A program made the position numbers and the translations under genes. Source: Annona cherimola (Eukaryota; Streptophyta; Magnoliopsida; Magnoliales; Annonaceae). From it: a DNA stretch of 64,000 nucleotides. The stretch spans positions 27,273,817-27,337,816 of the forward strand of contig CM059971.1 in assembly GCA_030490835.1 (NCBI GenBank), given 5' to 3'. A model generated the notes under the pieces. That model was not told where the DNA came from. It was given only the letters and a program-made list of their open reading frames with translations, and made no database searches. This document shows, piece by piece, positions 33,851 through 44,913 of the stretch (the stretch's first letter is position 1; each line of letters opens with the position of its first letter).

Positions 33851-34110
33851 ATATTTTATAAATATTTTACTTAATTTGTGTATTTTACAAAAGATATATA
33901 ATTAATATATATCATTAATAATTGATTTCCTAACTATGCAAACCTTTAAATAATTTTAAAACTAAATAAATATATGAATTGATAACTAAAAATATTAACT
34001 AATTTAAATTAAATAAAATCAAAATTTATGTAAATATATAAAATTGAAAAAATTATTATATATGATGCTATAAAACTAAAATGGTAATAAATTATATATA
34101 ATTGTAATTT
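33838..34110. repeat. Direct repeat A, copy 1 (about 270 bp)
   Basis: Begins CGCATCTAATTTTTGATATT and continues through AAAGATATATAATTAATAT and CAAACCTTTAAATAATTTTA. The same order, about 90 percent alike by eye, occurs at 36345-36610. In both places a decamer block directly precedes it, so a segment of about 2.5 kb may be the repeat unit. Confidence 0.75.
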
Positions 34111-34149
34111 ATATTTAATATATGAATATATGTTTCTTTTTGGGATTGT

Positions 34150-34465
34150 TTAAATAATCAATTTAGTAAATAACTACATTTAATAGAAATTTTAAAATTA
34201 AATTTATTAAGATTATATAAAAATATTAATACAGTTTATATTACAAAGATATAATAATTGTACTTTTTTGTTACCATTATTAATTAAATTAAACGAGAAA
34301 TACAAATTTATTTACTCGAAATGAACTCAATGTGGACAAATAATTTAATTAAAATTTACGTCGAATATAAAATTTATAGAAATTTTATGTTATATAACAC
34401 CTCTACAAATGTACCCTTGTGTTATATCTCCTGTAAATTTTCTATTCAAAACAAAATATTTTTAG
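34150..34465. repeat. Direct repeat B, copy 1 of three
   Basis: Contains AAATTTATTTACTCGAAATG, CAATGTGGACAAATAATTTA and ACACCTCTACAAATGTACCC. Related copies are at about 35070-35290 (very similar) and about 35455-35735 (more diverged), and a weaker one at 35745-35900. All are AT-rich and in the same orientation. Confidence 0.65.
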
Positions 34466-35060
34466 AAAATAGTATATTCATTTTTTTGAGGCCTACGGGA
34501 CACATATATATTTTTAGAAAATAAAAAATTCATTTTTGGAGGCCCGCGGGACACACACATATTTTTTAAAAAATAAAATATTCATTTTTAGAATCTCGCG
34601 AGACACGTATCTATTTTTAGAAAACAAAATATTTTCTTTTGAAGCCCGAGGGACACATATATATTTTTAGAAAATAAGAAATTCATTTTTGGAGGCTCGT
34701 GGGACACATATATATTTTTTGAAAACAAAATATTTATTTTTTTAGGCCCGCGGGATGCATATATATTTTAAAAAATAAAATATTCATTTTTGAAGGACTG
34801 CGAGACAAATATATATATTTAGAAAATAAATATTCATTTTTGGAGGCCCGCGGGACACATATATATTTTAATAAATAAAATATTCATTTTTGGATGCCCG
34901 TGGGACATATATATTTTCAGAAAATAAAATATTCATTGGTTGGACCCCGCAGAACACGTATATATTTTTAGAAAATAAAATAATCATTTTTGGAGGCCCG
35001 CGGGACGTATATATATTATAAAAATAAAATATTAATTTTTTAAGGCCCGCAGGACACGTA
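34445..35060. repeat. 51-bp minisatellite, array 1
   Basis: About 12 imperfect units of roughly 51 bp, each with a GCCCGCGGGAC-type core, ACACATATATAT, TTTTTAGAAAATAAAATATT and CATTTTTGGAG. The spacing between the first two cores (34491 and 34542) is 51 bases. The GC-rich core is itself a palindrome (CCCGCGGG) in otherwise AT-rich sequence. Confidence 0.85.
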
Positions 35061-35069
35061 TAATAATAA

Positions 35070-35735
35070 GATTTGTAAAAATTATATAATAATATTATTA
35101 CAGATTATATTACAAAAAATATTTTTACTAGAAATATAAATTTATTTACTCCAAATGAACTCAATGTGGACAAATAATTTAATTAAAATTTACGGTGAAT
35201 ATAAAATTTATAGAAAATTTTATATTATATAACACCTCTAAAAATGTACCCTTGAGTTATATCTCCTGTTAATTTTCTATACAAATTTGTTTATTCCATA
35301 ATTTGTTAGAAAAAGATACCTTTGTGCAAAATATTACATTCGTAAGTCGTTTTTTTAAAAAAAAAGGCAACCGAATTGACAGTTGGACGATTCGCAAATA
35401 ACTATATTTAACCGTAACCTAGATTTAATATGTAAATATATGTTACTTTTTGGGATTAGTTAAATGATCAATTTCGCAAATAACTATATTTAATAGAAAT
35501 TTTATAACAAAATTTCTTAAAATTATAAAATAATATTATTATAGTTTATACTATAAATTTAAAGTATCAATATAATAATTTTAATTTATTGTGACTGTAA
35601 TTAATTAATTTAAACTAAAATACAAATTTATTGACTTCAAATGAAATCAATGTAAACAAACAATTTAATAAATATTTATATTGAACAAAAAATATATAGA
35701 AAATTTCATGTTATAGAACACCTCTAAATTTATTA
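35070..35735. repeat. Direct repeat B, copies 2 and 3
   Basis: Copy 2 (about 35070-35290) shares CAATGTGGACAAATAATTTA and the ACACCTCTAAAAATGTACCC block with copy 1. Copy 3 (about 35455-35735) keeps TTAATAGAAATTTTA, CAAATTTATTGACTTCAAATG and AACACCTCTAAAT with more changes. Confidence 0.6.
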
Positions 35736-35904
35736 CAGTTTTTATTACAAATTTAACATATTAATATACTAATTGTGATTTACTGTTACTAGAATTAATA
35801 AATTTAAAATAAAAATAAAAATTTATTTACTTCAAGTCAAATCAATCTAAAATTATCAGTTTAATAAATATTTTCATTGAATTAAAAATTTATAGAAAAT
35901 TTTC

Positions 35905-36255
35905 ATATTATAGAAAATAAAATATTCATTTTTCAGGCCCGTGGGACACATATATATATATTATAGAAAATAAAATATTCATTTTTGGATACCGGCGGGA
36001 CACATATATCTTTTAGAAAAATAAAATATTCATATTTTGGACATCGCGGAATACGTATATATTTTAGATAAACAAAATATTCATTTTTGGAGGCCCACAG
36101 GACACATATATATTTTTAGAAAACAAAATATTCATTTTTGGACGCCCGCGAGACACGTATATATTTTAGAAAAACAAAATATTCATTTTTTGGACGCCCA
36201 CGGGACATGTATATATTTTAAAAAAACAAAACATTCATTTTTGGAGGCCCGCGGA
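35905..36255. repeat. 51-bp minisatellite, array 2
   Basis: Further 5-7 units of the same minisatellite as 34445-35060. Because 51 is a multiple of three, the array stays open in one frame (36037-36321), giving a 17-residue periodic pattern (QNIHFW...HIYIFRK). This is a by-product of repeat length and not evidence of a gene. Confidence 0.8.
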
Positions 36256-36289
<34 letters not shown>

Positions 36290-36290
36290 T
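36256..36290. repeat. (CA)n(TA)n microsatellite
   Basis: A run of CA dinucleotides passes directly into a TA run, at the end of the second 51-bp array. Confidence 0.9.
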
Positions 36291-36344
36291 AGAAAACAAA
36301 ATAGCGTCTAACCGCATCTAGCTGTATTTAACCGCGTCTCACCG

Positions 36345-36610
36345 CATCTAATTTATGATATTTTATAAATATTTTACCTATTTTATGTATTTTGCAAAAG
36401 ATATATAATTAATATTTCATTTCATAACTACGCAAACCTTTAAATAATTTTAAAACTAAATAAATATATGAATTTATAATTAAAAATATTAAGTAATTTA
36501 AATTAAATAAAATCAAAATTTACATAAATATATAAAATTGTAAAAATTATTATTTATGACTCTATAAAACTAAAATTGTAATAAATTATATACAACTGTA
36601 ATTTATATAG
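36345..36610. repeat. Direct repeat A, copy 2 (about 265 bp)
   Basis: Matches 33838-34110 in the same orientation, preceded by a short degenerate decamer block at 36303-36350. Confidence 0.75.
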
Positions 36611-37512
36611 TTAAAAATTATAATTTCATAACAATATCAATCCACAAATATCTGGTTAAAACTTATGCGTTATCACGTTGTCATCTACTAGTACACCATC
36701 TTTGTTTTTTAGTTGTAATATCTATGTACCTCAAAATTGAAGGTAGATTTAATTAAAAAAATTTAAAAATATATACCAATTTTAATTAAAATTAAAATGT
36801 TGAATTCTCATATTTCGTTCAAATTATTTCAAATTGAATTAAAATAAAAATAAAAACTATTATATATCAAAAAAATCATTTTTGCATGATTAAATACTTA
36901 TAAAATTTTAAAATACTTTTTAACTTATAGTTGGAGCACCAGTTATGTTTATCTGTTAGCCTTAAACCATCTCCTATGGATGCCTATGTCAACACTACTT
37001 ATGGCTAAAAATTAAGCCCAATAAAAATAATCTTAAAAATTATTTTTATTGTGAAAAATACCTTAAATAAAAATTTTGTCAACTAATTTGAAACAAAGAT
37101 TATAAAAGTACTAAAATGTTGAGTATTTTAAATTAAATATGCTCACTATTCATTATTAAATAATTTGGTGGTGAGTGCATTGGTATTATTCAAATATAGA
37201 TATATGGAACGATTGGGAGGAAAATTGTTAAAATTAAATAAGTTTGAAATAAGTTATACCCATTTTTACAAAAAAAATGCTTCAATTTATATTAAGCTAT
37301 TCTATAGAGTCTAAGGAAATTAATTATATTGAGCTCTAAATGCACTTTGAATTAGCTAATTTCTTATCCTTTCCAGTGAATAAGTTGTCACATTTTTATA
37401 TTATAAATTACAAAATATTAAAATTATCTTAAATAATATATTCTTTATTTTTATTAAATAAAATTTGAAAATATATTAATGATTAAAACTTATTTTTAAA
37501 AAATTAATAACG
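36611..37512. other. AT-rich spacer before Copia element
   Basis: No genes or ordered repeats seen. It ends with ATTAT (37513-37517), the left target-site copy of the Copia element. Confidence 0.5.
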
Positions 37513-37647
37513 ATTATTGCTGAAAACAATGTTTAAAACAATAAAAATTGACCAAATCTTGAGTTTTGATGATTAACAAGAACTAATTTGAGTATATAAA
37601 AGGTACTAATGTGTTTGCTAAATGTTTAAGGAAAGCAAAGAGGTCAA

Positions 37648-37965
37648 GTCGATCTCCAAGTCGACTTGGACTTCGACTTGGGTGAAGTCGATCCCAAAGT
37701 CGACTCAAATATCGACTTGAGAATGAATCCCAAAAGGCAACAGCAGCTGACAGGTGAAGTCGCAGGTCAAGTCGACTCCACTTGCGACTTGGGAAGTCAA
37801 GTCGCAGACGAAGTCGACTCCAGCATCGACTTCAAACGTGAAAAAATGTCCAGCGTTGATTTTGGGAGCACGAAGCTGCCCAAGTCGCAAACGAAGTCGA
37901 CTCCAGATGCGACTTGGGTCAAGTCGCAGACAAGGTCGACTCCAACTTCGACTTGAGGATTTTAG
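37648..37965 (+). repeat. Array of AAGTCGACT palindromes in LTR U3 (cluster 1)
   Basis: A composite unit of about 36-40 bp recurs: AAGTCGCAGACG or a variant, then AAGTCGACTCCA, then a CGACTTGGG end. Each unit is an imperfect inverted repeat around a central GTCGAC. Six GTCGAC sites lie in about 320 bp, where chance would give fewer than 0.1. A second cluster with four sites lies at 38395-38545. Repeated palindromic motifs upstream of the TATA box are known in Sireviruses; this particular motif is read directly from the sequence. Confidence 0.85.
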
Positions 37966-38626
37966 ACTTGAAGATTGAAGTTTCAAGCTTATTCCAAGGA
38001 TTATATTGAACTTGATCAAACCCAAATGAGATGAAAAGTTCATTCACAAAGAAACAACTTAAGATTCTTGAAGATCAAAGCTAAGATTCATATTCAATGT
38101 TCAAATCAAGTCTATCAAGCCAAGGCAAATCTTCAAGCTTATTCAAATAAGGCAACACCCAAGTTATGGAGACCAAGTGAGTCCAAGACAAAGCGAGGAA
38201 CATGCATATATCATGCAAGGACTCAAACAGTTCAAAAGTTTTGCAAAGATCAAGCCGAATCAAGAAGATCAAAGCCAAGCTCTTCATAAGGAGAGCTACT
38301 CAACATTTAAAGGCACAAGAAGAAGAAAGACAAGCAAGCAAGAAGTAAACCAAGTTAGGATCATGGTTTCAGCATAAGACCAAGTCAAGTCGACTTCAGG
38401 TTCGACTTGAGTCGAAGTCTGAAACCAAGTCGACTGAAACTCAGACTTGGGGAATTGGAAGAACTGGAGTCGCAGACGAAGTCGACTCAAGATACGACTT
38501 GGGTTGCCAAGTCGCAGGCCAAGTCGACTCCATCTTCGACTTGGGAATAACGTTCAAATTTTTCGAACGTTGGAGCTCATTTATTGCGCGCCAACAACCT
38601 CCACAACGTTCATATTTTCTTCCCTC

Positions 38627-38634
38627 TATAAAAG
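38627..38634 (+). promoter_or_regulatory. TATA box of 5' LTR
   Basis: TATAAAAG, about 82 bp downstream of the last GTCGAC palindrome cluster; the same box occurs at 48001-48008 in the 3' LTR. Probable start of the U3/R border for the genomic transcript. Confidence 0.7.
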
Positions 38635-39350
38635 GACCCTCAAATGAACGTGAAAAAACAACAAGATAACACAAGACACTACTACAAAGTTCAAAGAGAG
38701 AAAAGAAGTACAAGAAAGGTTACCTATTTGCTTTTCTCCATTGTTGAGTGGTCCGTATACATTCTAAGGAAGAAGAAAGCTTCAAGTTGCTAGCGCCTTC
38801 ATCAATATTCATCCAAAGCTGCTTCTACAACTTCTTCCTCATGCTAAATCTGCCTATACAAATTTGTAAAGTGTAGTTTTTGCTCATTTTCATTCTCTTG
38901 TAATATTAAACTTGATTTAGCTTGGGTAGCTAAGATCAAGTGTATGCAAAGTAGTGTGATTGGAGTGTAACTCATCAACTACTTGTGCAGTAAGTTGTCT
39001 ATGCCCCCTAGAGCTAGAATCTAGAAGAGAGCAAGTGCCTCTAGTTGTATATGCCCCCTAGAGCTGGAATCTAGAAGAGAGCGGTGACTCTAAGTGTATT
39101 CGTGGAATACATAGTGGAACCCAAGTCACAACGGAGTGTGAGCTTGGAAGAGTGGAGTAGGGAAGCTTTGCCCGAACCACTATAAATCTTGTGTTATATT
39201 TCTTCTTACTGCTTTATCTTTATTGCTCTCTAGCTCTTTTCAAAAGGGGATTAATTACTCAAGGGGTTAAGTCTTTATTTACCAAAGATTTTTAAAGAAC
39301 CCAATTCACCCCTCCCCTCTTGGGTTTTGCCACTAACTCGGGACCAACAA

Positions 39351-39365
39351 GTGGTATCAGAGCAG
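39351..39365 (+). other. Primer-binding site (initiator tRNA-Met)
   Basis: GTGGTATCAGAGCAG directly after the 5' LTR; TGGTATCAGAGC is the standard complement of the 3' end of plant initiator tRNA-Met used by Copia elements. Confidence 0.92.
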
Positions 39366-39397
39366 GTCTTTGAGTTTACCAAAGAGATCTTATCAAA

Positions 39398-41200
39398 ATG
39401 GCATCCCAATCTACTTCCGTTCCCGCTTTTGCTGAAGGCCAATCCTTTATAAGGCCACCGTTGTTTGATGGGAACAATTTTGGATATTGGAAGCTTCGTA
39501 TGAAGCAACTCATCATGGCTACTGACATGGACTCTTGGATTGCTATCCAAGATGGAGTAACCTTGCCTACCGATGAAAGAGCTTCCAAATGGACCGATGA
39601 GGAAGTAAGAATTGTTAAGAGCAACGCCAAAGCTATGAACTCTTTATTTTGTGCTCTTACTGCTTCTGAATATGATAGAGTATCCTCTTGCTTGACCGCC
39701 AAAGAGATATGGGATACGCTAACCTCTATCTATGAAGGAACTTCTCAAGTCCAAGGGACGAGAAGAAATATTTTGATTGGAGAACTAGAAAATTTTAGAA
39801 TGCTAGAAACAGAAAATATTTCTGAAATGTTTGCTAGATTCTCAAAAATTACTAATGCTTTAAAAGGTCTTGGAAAGGCTATATCTGAATCTGAGCAGGT
39901 TATGAAAATTTTGAGAGCTCTTCCCGAGTCATGGACTCCAAAGATCACTGCGATAGAAGAAGCCAAGGATCTTAACACACTAAAGCTTGAAGACTTAATT
40001 AGCTCACTCATGTCACATGATCTAATCAAGAGAAGAAATGAAGATCAACATAGGGGCAAAAGAGCAATCGCCTTGAAAGCCGCACAAGACACTGACGATA
40101 CCTCCTCTTCTCAAAACGACGACGAGATTGCCCTACTCACAAAATGTTTCAGAAAATTTGTGAGAAAAGGCAAAAATTTCAGAGGTTTCAAAGAAAGAAC
40201 TCCCAAAGAGAAGAAGAAAGAATCGACCAAATGTTACCGATGCGGCGGTTTGGGACATATGCAAGCTCAATGTCCAACTCCCGAAGAGAGCAAGGCAAAA
40301 GAACAAAGAAAGGATCGAGGGGACAACAAAAGATTCCAAAAATACAAAGGAAGAGGCATGTACGTAAACGATGAGGAATCTACAACAAGCAGCTCCTCAA
40401 CCGATGAAATCGAGGCGGAAGAATGTGCAAGAATCTGCTGCATGGCACAAATCGAGCAAGAAGAACTAACTACATCTACAAAATGTACAAGCAATGAAGA
40501 GGTAAGCTCCAAACTCTCCCACTCAAAATCAAGTTACTCTTCTCTTCAAGAATGCCTCAAATGTACTGAATTAGAAGAACTACAAACTGCATATGATTCA
40601 TTATATGAAGAAATGAAGAAATTAGGAAGCAAGTTTACAATTAAGAAAAGACAATGTGATGCAGTAATAATTGTAAATGGTAAACTTGCAGAGAAATTAG
40701 ACAAAATGAAAGAAGAAAATGATTTGCTGAAAAAGGAGAACAAATCATTAAATGAATCATTAGCTAAGTTCTCTAATCCAGGAGAAAGTGTCAAAATGTT
40801 TTTGAATATGACCTCCCAAACACATAGAAGAGGTCTTGGGTATCATACATTTGAGCAAGGAGAAAGTAGCAAATCAAATGTACAAATACTTGAGAAACAT
40901 CAAACTAAAAATGCATCTGTATACAAGCCACAAAAGAAAAATTTTAAGTGGACTAGAAGACCAATAATGGAACCATTGCATACTTTGAGGCCTACTCCAA
41001 GATTACCTATGACTTGTAATTTCTGCAATAAAATGGGACATAAAACTTACAAATGTAATTTTAAGAAATTATATGACCATGGTGCAAAATTAGTTTGGGT
41101 TCCAAGAAACACAAGATTTGGGCTTTCAAAGTTAGAACAACAAAGATTGATTTATATTACTAACCCAAATGGACCCATAAAATGGGTACCAAGGAGATAA
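39398..41200 (+). CDS. gag: Copia Gag polyprotein
   Basis: 600 residues from the ATG at 39398. Residues about 20-200 match the Copia gag capsid region (LFDGNNFGYWKLRMKQLI, MNSLFCALTASEYDRVSSC, LTSIYEGTSQVQGTRRNILI). A first zinc knuckle, CYRCGGLGHMQAQC (C-x2-C-x4-H-x4-C), begins at residue 279. A probable coiled coil with repeated Leu/Lys/Glu covers about 400-460, and a second knuckle, CNFCNKMGHKTYKC, begins at residue 540. Gag forms the particle that packages the RNA. The frame is intact. It ends at 41198-41200; pol opens in the +1 frame at 41181, giving a 20-base overlap where a shift could occur. Confidence 0.93.
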   Translation: MASQSTSVPAFAEGQSFIRPPLFDGNNFGYWKLRMKQLIMATDMDSWIAIQDGVTLPTDERASKWTDEEVRIVKSNAKAMNSLFCALTASEYDRVSSCLTAKEIWDTLTSIYEGTSQVQGTRRNILIGELENFRMLETENISEMFARFSKITNALKGLGKAISESEQVMKILRALPESWTPKITAIEEAKDLNTLKLEDLISSLMSHDLIKRRNEDQHRGKRAIALKAAQDTDDTSSSQNDDEIALLTKCFRKFVRKGKNFRGFKERTPKEKKKESTKCYRCGGLGHMQAQCPTPEESKAKEQRKDRGDNKRFQKYKGRGMYVNDEESTTSSSSTDEIEAEECARICCMAQIEQEELTTSTKCTSNEEVSSKLSHSKSSYSSLQECLKCTELEELQTAYDSLYEEMKKLGSKFTIKKRQCDAVIIVNGKLAEKLDKMKEENDLLKKENKSLNESLAKFSNPGESVKMFLNMTSQTHRRGLGYHTFEQGESSKSNVQILEKHQTKNASVYKPQKKNFKWTRRPIMEPLHTLRPTPRLPMTCNFCNKMGHKTYKCNFKKLYDHGAKLVWVPRNTRFGLSKLEQQRLIYITNPNGPIKWVPRR

Positions 41201-44200
41201 GATTTATTTGCTTATTTTTCAGACATGTTTTAAGGCAAAGGCAAACAATGAATGGTTTATGGATAGCGGTTGCTCAAGGCATATGACCGGTGAAAGAAGT
41301 TTATTCCACAAACTTAAGCCTTGTAATGATGGAATGGTTGCTTTTGGCAATAATGAAAAAGGTAAAATCAAAGGTAAAGGAAATATACATAGCATTTCAA
41401 ATGCATGCATGGAAGATGTTTTGTTTGTTGAAGGACTCAAACACAATTTAATGAGCATTAGCCAATTATGTGATAAAGGATACAAAGTTGTGTTTGAATC
41501 ATCTATATGTAATGTATTTGATGGTGAACATATCATGTTTAGTGGTAAAAGACATGGAAATGTATATTTGGTTTCACTTGATGAACTAAATGGTAAATGT
41601 CTAATGGCCATTGATAATGATCTATAGGTTTGGCATAAAAGACTTGGACACATAAACATGGGAAACATAAAGACCCTATGGAAAAAGAGTTTGGTAGAAG
41701 GATTACCAAGATTGAAATATGACAAGGACAAGATTTGTAAGGCATGTCAATTATCAAAACAACCCAAGATGCCTTTCTCTACCAAAAAGGAAATTTCCAC
41801 CACTAGGCCACTTGAATTATTACACATGGATCTATACGGGCCATCCGACATTTTAACCATTGGTGGAAAGAAATATGTATTTGTCATAGTTGATGATTTT
41901 TCAAGATTTACATGGATAATTCTCTTAACTAGCAAAGACGAAGCCTTCTCTATGTTTGCAATTTTCGTAAATTTGGTGCAAAATGAAAAACAAAGTACTA
42001 TTGTGACCATAAGAAGCGATCATGGTGGCGAATTCGAAAATAAACGATTCATAGAATTTTGTAATGAGAAAGAAATTCACCACACATTTTCTGCACCAAG
42101 AACTCCACAACAAAATGGAGTAGTTGAAAGGAAAAATAGAACTATACAAGAGATGGCTAGAACTATGTTAAATGAGAGCAATCTATCCAAGAAATTTTGG
42201 GGTGAAGCTGTAAGTACAGCTTGTCATGTATTGAACCGTGTTACCATACGAGCAATCTCGAAAAAGACCCCATATGAACTATGGAAAGGAAGGAAACCGA
42301 ATATCTCTTATTTTCATGCTTTTGGATGTACATGTTATGTTTTGAACAATGGAAAAACTAACTTGGGAAAGTTAGATGCTAAAAGCGATGAGGCTATATT
42401 CCTTGGTTATTCATCAAATAGCAAAGTATATAGAGTATTCAATAAACGAAACCAAGTTGTAGAAGAATCCATACATGTTGTATTTGATGAAATTAATCAA
42501 ACTCCGAGAAAGGAGGATGAACAAAGTGATGCAGATGAGACAAAAGGCAAAGAACAACCAAAGGAACTCGAGCTCAAGCCAGAAAATCTCTTGGAGGAAG
42601 AGGTAAGTGAAGGTAATGTTTCTTACAAACCTCCAACTGATTTGAAGTTCAAAAATGCTCATCCAATTGAACAAGTTATTGGAAATATATATGAAGGAGT
42701 GAAAACTAGAAGATCAAAACAAAACGTTTATGGTCAATATGCCTTTGTATCTAAAATTGAACCAAATACCATTGAACAAGCTCTCAATGATGAACATTGG
42801 GTTATTGCAATGCAAGAAGAGCTAAACCAATTCGAAAGGAACAATGTATGACATTTAGTTCCTAGATCAAATAATCACACTATCATTGGTACTAAATGGG
42901 TATTTAGGAACAAATTAGACGAAAGCGGTCTTGTAATTAGAAACAAGGCAAGATTAATAGCCAAAGGGTATTCCCGAGAAGAAGGAATTGATTTTGAAGA
43001 ATCATATGCACCCGTGGCTAGATTAGAAGCCATACGTATTTTACTAGCATTTGCTTCTCATATGAATTTCAAATTGTTCCAAATGGATGTAAAAAGTGCA
43101 TTTTTGAATGGCTATTTGAATGAAGAAGTATATGTTGAACAACCCCCTGGCTTTGAAGAAAGGAATCAATCAAAGTATGTCTATAAACTGACTAAAGCAT
43201 TATATGGACTAAAACAAGCTCCAAGAGCTTGGTATGAAAGGTTGAATAGCTTTTTGATTGACCATGAGTTTCAAAGAGGGAAAGTAGACACTACTTTGTT
43301 CATTAAGTATAAAAATAAAAACATTCTAATTGTGCAAATTTATGTAGATGATATAATATTTGGTGCTACTGACGAGAATCTATGCCAAGAGTTTTCTAAG
43401 ATAATGCAGAGCGAATTCGAAATGAGCATGATGGGAGAATTAAATTTCTTTCTTGGACTGCAAATCAAGCAACAAAATGAAGGAATATTTCTAAATCAGT
43501 CCAAATATGTCAAAGAGATGCTCAAGAAATTTGGAATGCAGAATAGCAAAGGGGCAAACACTCCAATGAGTTCTACAATCAAGATCGACATGGACGAAAA
43601 TGATAAAAGTATCGATCAAAAGCTTTATAGAAGCATGATAGGTTCCTTGTTATATTTAACTGCTTCTAGACCCGATATCTTATTCAGTGTTTGTATGTGT
43701 TCTAGATTTCAAGCATGCCCTAAAGAATCACATCTACATGCTGTAAAAAGAATTTTTAAGTATTTGATAAAAACTGCCAATCTTGGACTATGGTATCCAA
43801 AGAGGACAACCTTTGATCTAATCGGCTATTCGGATGCAGATTTTGCTGGCTATAAAGTGGATAGAAAAAGTACTAGTGGAACTTGTCAGTTTCTTGGACA
43901 TATGTTGGTTTCATGGTATTCAAGAAAACAAACAAGTGTTGCCCTATCTACTGCGGAAGCCGAATACATAGCCGCCGGTAGTTGTTGTGCCCAATTACTT
44001 TGGATGAAACAACAGTTGAAAGACTATGGTATTGATTATGTTGATATTCCTATTAGATGTGATAATACAAGTGCAATTTGTTTAACTAAAAATCCTGTAC
44101 TGCATTCAACAACCAAGCATATTGATGTGAGACATCATTTTATTCGTGAACATGTTGAGAATCATGATGTATGCTTAGAATATGTGAAAACGGAAGACCA

Positions 44201-44285
44201 AATTGCTGATATCTTTACCAAACCACTAGCTAAAGAATCATTCTGTAAGATTAGGAATGATATGGGGATGATAGAGCTAAATTAG
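41181..44285 (+). pseudogene. pol: Copia Pol polyprotein (protease, integrase, reverse transcriptase, RNase H) with two premature stops
   Basis: One frame throughout, in +1 relation to gag. Protease: WFMDSGCSRHMTGE with the DSG active-site motif (about 41250-41300). Integrase: HHCC finger from VWHKRLGH to CKACQLSKQ (about 41630-41760), first Asp in LLHMDLYGPSD, second in IRSDHGGEF, Glu in PQQNGVVERKNRT. Reverse transcriptase from about 42850, with [26 protein letters not shown] and the YVDD active-site box at 43341-43352. RNase [20 protein letters not shown] and the [12 protein letters not shown] end. Premature stops: TAG at 41625-41627 between protease and integrase and TGA at 42849-42851 just before RT; no frameshift elsewhere. 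Both are single-codon breaks consistent with recent decay. A functional product from this copy is not expected. Confidence 0.93.
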
Positions 44286-44913
44286 GAAAAATTAAAACAA
44301 GAAGCCAAAATTTGAAAAAGGCAAACTGATGGGTCAAGTCGACTCCATGGGAGCCAAGTCGACTTGGGAAAATGAAGTCGACTCCGCTTCAACAGCGAAG
44401 TCGACTCCAAAGGGGTCAAAGTCGACTCCGCACTACGTGCGAAGTCGACTCCAGGGAACCGAAGTCGACTTCACCTAGGGCAACGTCGACTCCGCGCGCA
44501 CGACCGTCCGACTTCCGAGCCTTCCTTCCTATTTCTTCTCCTCATTTTCTTTCTTCCTCACTTTTCCGGCCTCTCTGTTTTCTCTTCTTTTCTCCGGCGA
44601 CAGCAACCCCTCTTTCATCTCCGGCGAATCTCTCCAGCGAATCCCTCTCTCTCTCCGGTTTTCCTCTCCGTTTCTCTCTCTCTCTCTCTGTCTATCTCTC
44701 AAAAATTCTCTCTCCCACAACTTCTCTCTCCATCACAGATTCTTTGTCTCTCTCTCTCCCTTGGTTTCTCACTTTCTTCTCTCTTTCAAGCTCCATCTCT
44801 CTCAAGCTATCTCACTTGTCCTTCATTTCTCTTACTAAACTCTCAGTCTCACATCTCAATCACTTTTGCATCTCCATTTCCCTCTCCCAAAATCCAACTC
44901 CAAATCATCCCAA
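44286..44913 (+). other. GTCGAC-rich linker and CT-rich leader between pol and third ORF
   Basis: 44335-44495 has eight GTCGAC sites within about 160 bp (mostly AAGTCGACTCC), the same word that fills the LTR U3. From about 44520 to 44900 the strand is almost pure pyrimidine with TCTCTC runs, typical of plant 5' leaders. Together these look like a regulatory block and leader for the third ORF. An open frame here (44372-44965) is low-complexity Ser/Leu and is not supported. Confidence 0.6.

Larger units (their letters stand above)
37518..39349 (+). repeat. 5' LTR of Copia element
   Basis: 1832 bp, TG...CA ends (TGCTGAAAAC / GGACCAACA). It contains ten GTCGAC palindromes in two clusters (about 37650-37965 and 38395-38545) upstream of a TATAAAAG box at 38627-38634. 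Short open frames inside it (for example 37666-37956) recur identically in the 3' LTR and are not genes. Confidence 0.95.

Noticed and set aside
36037..36321. 94-codon ORF with 17-residue repeats as a repeat protein
   Set aside because: It is a by-product of the 51-bp minisatellite whose unit is divisible by three; the same units are broken by stops in the first array.
37666..38713. Short ORFs inside the Copia 5' LTR (repeated at 47040-48087)
   Set aside because: Present identically in both LTRs, opposite strands are equally open, and they consist of the palindrome repeats.
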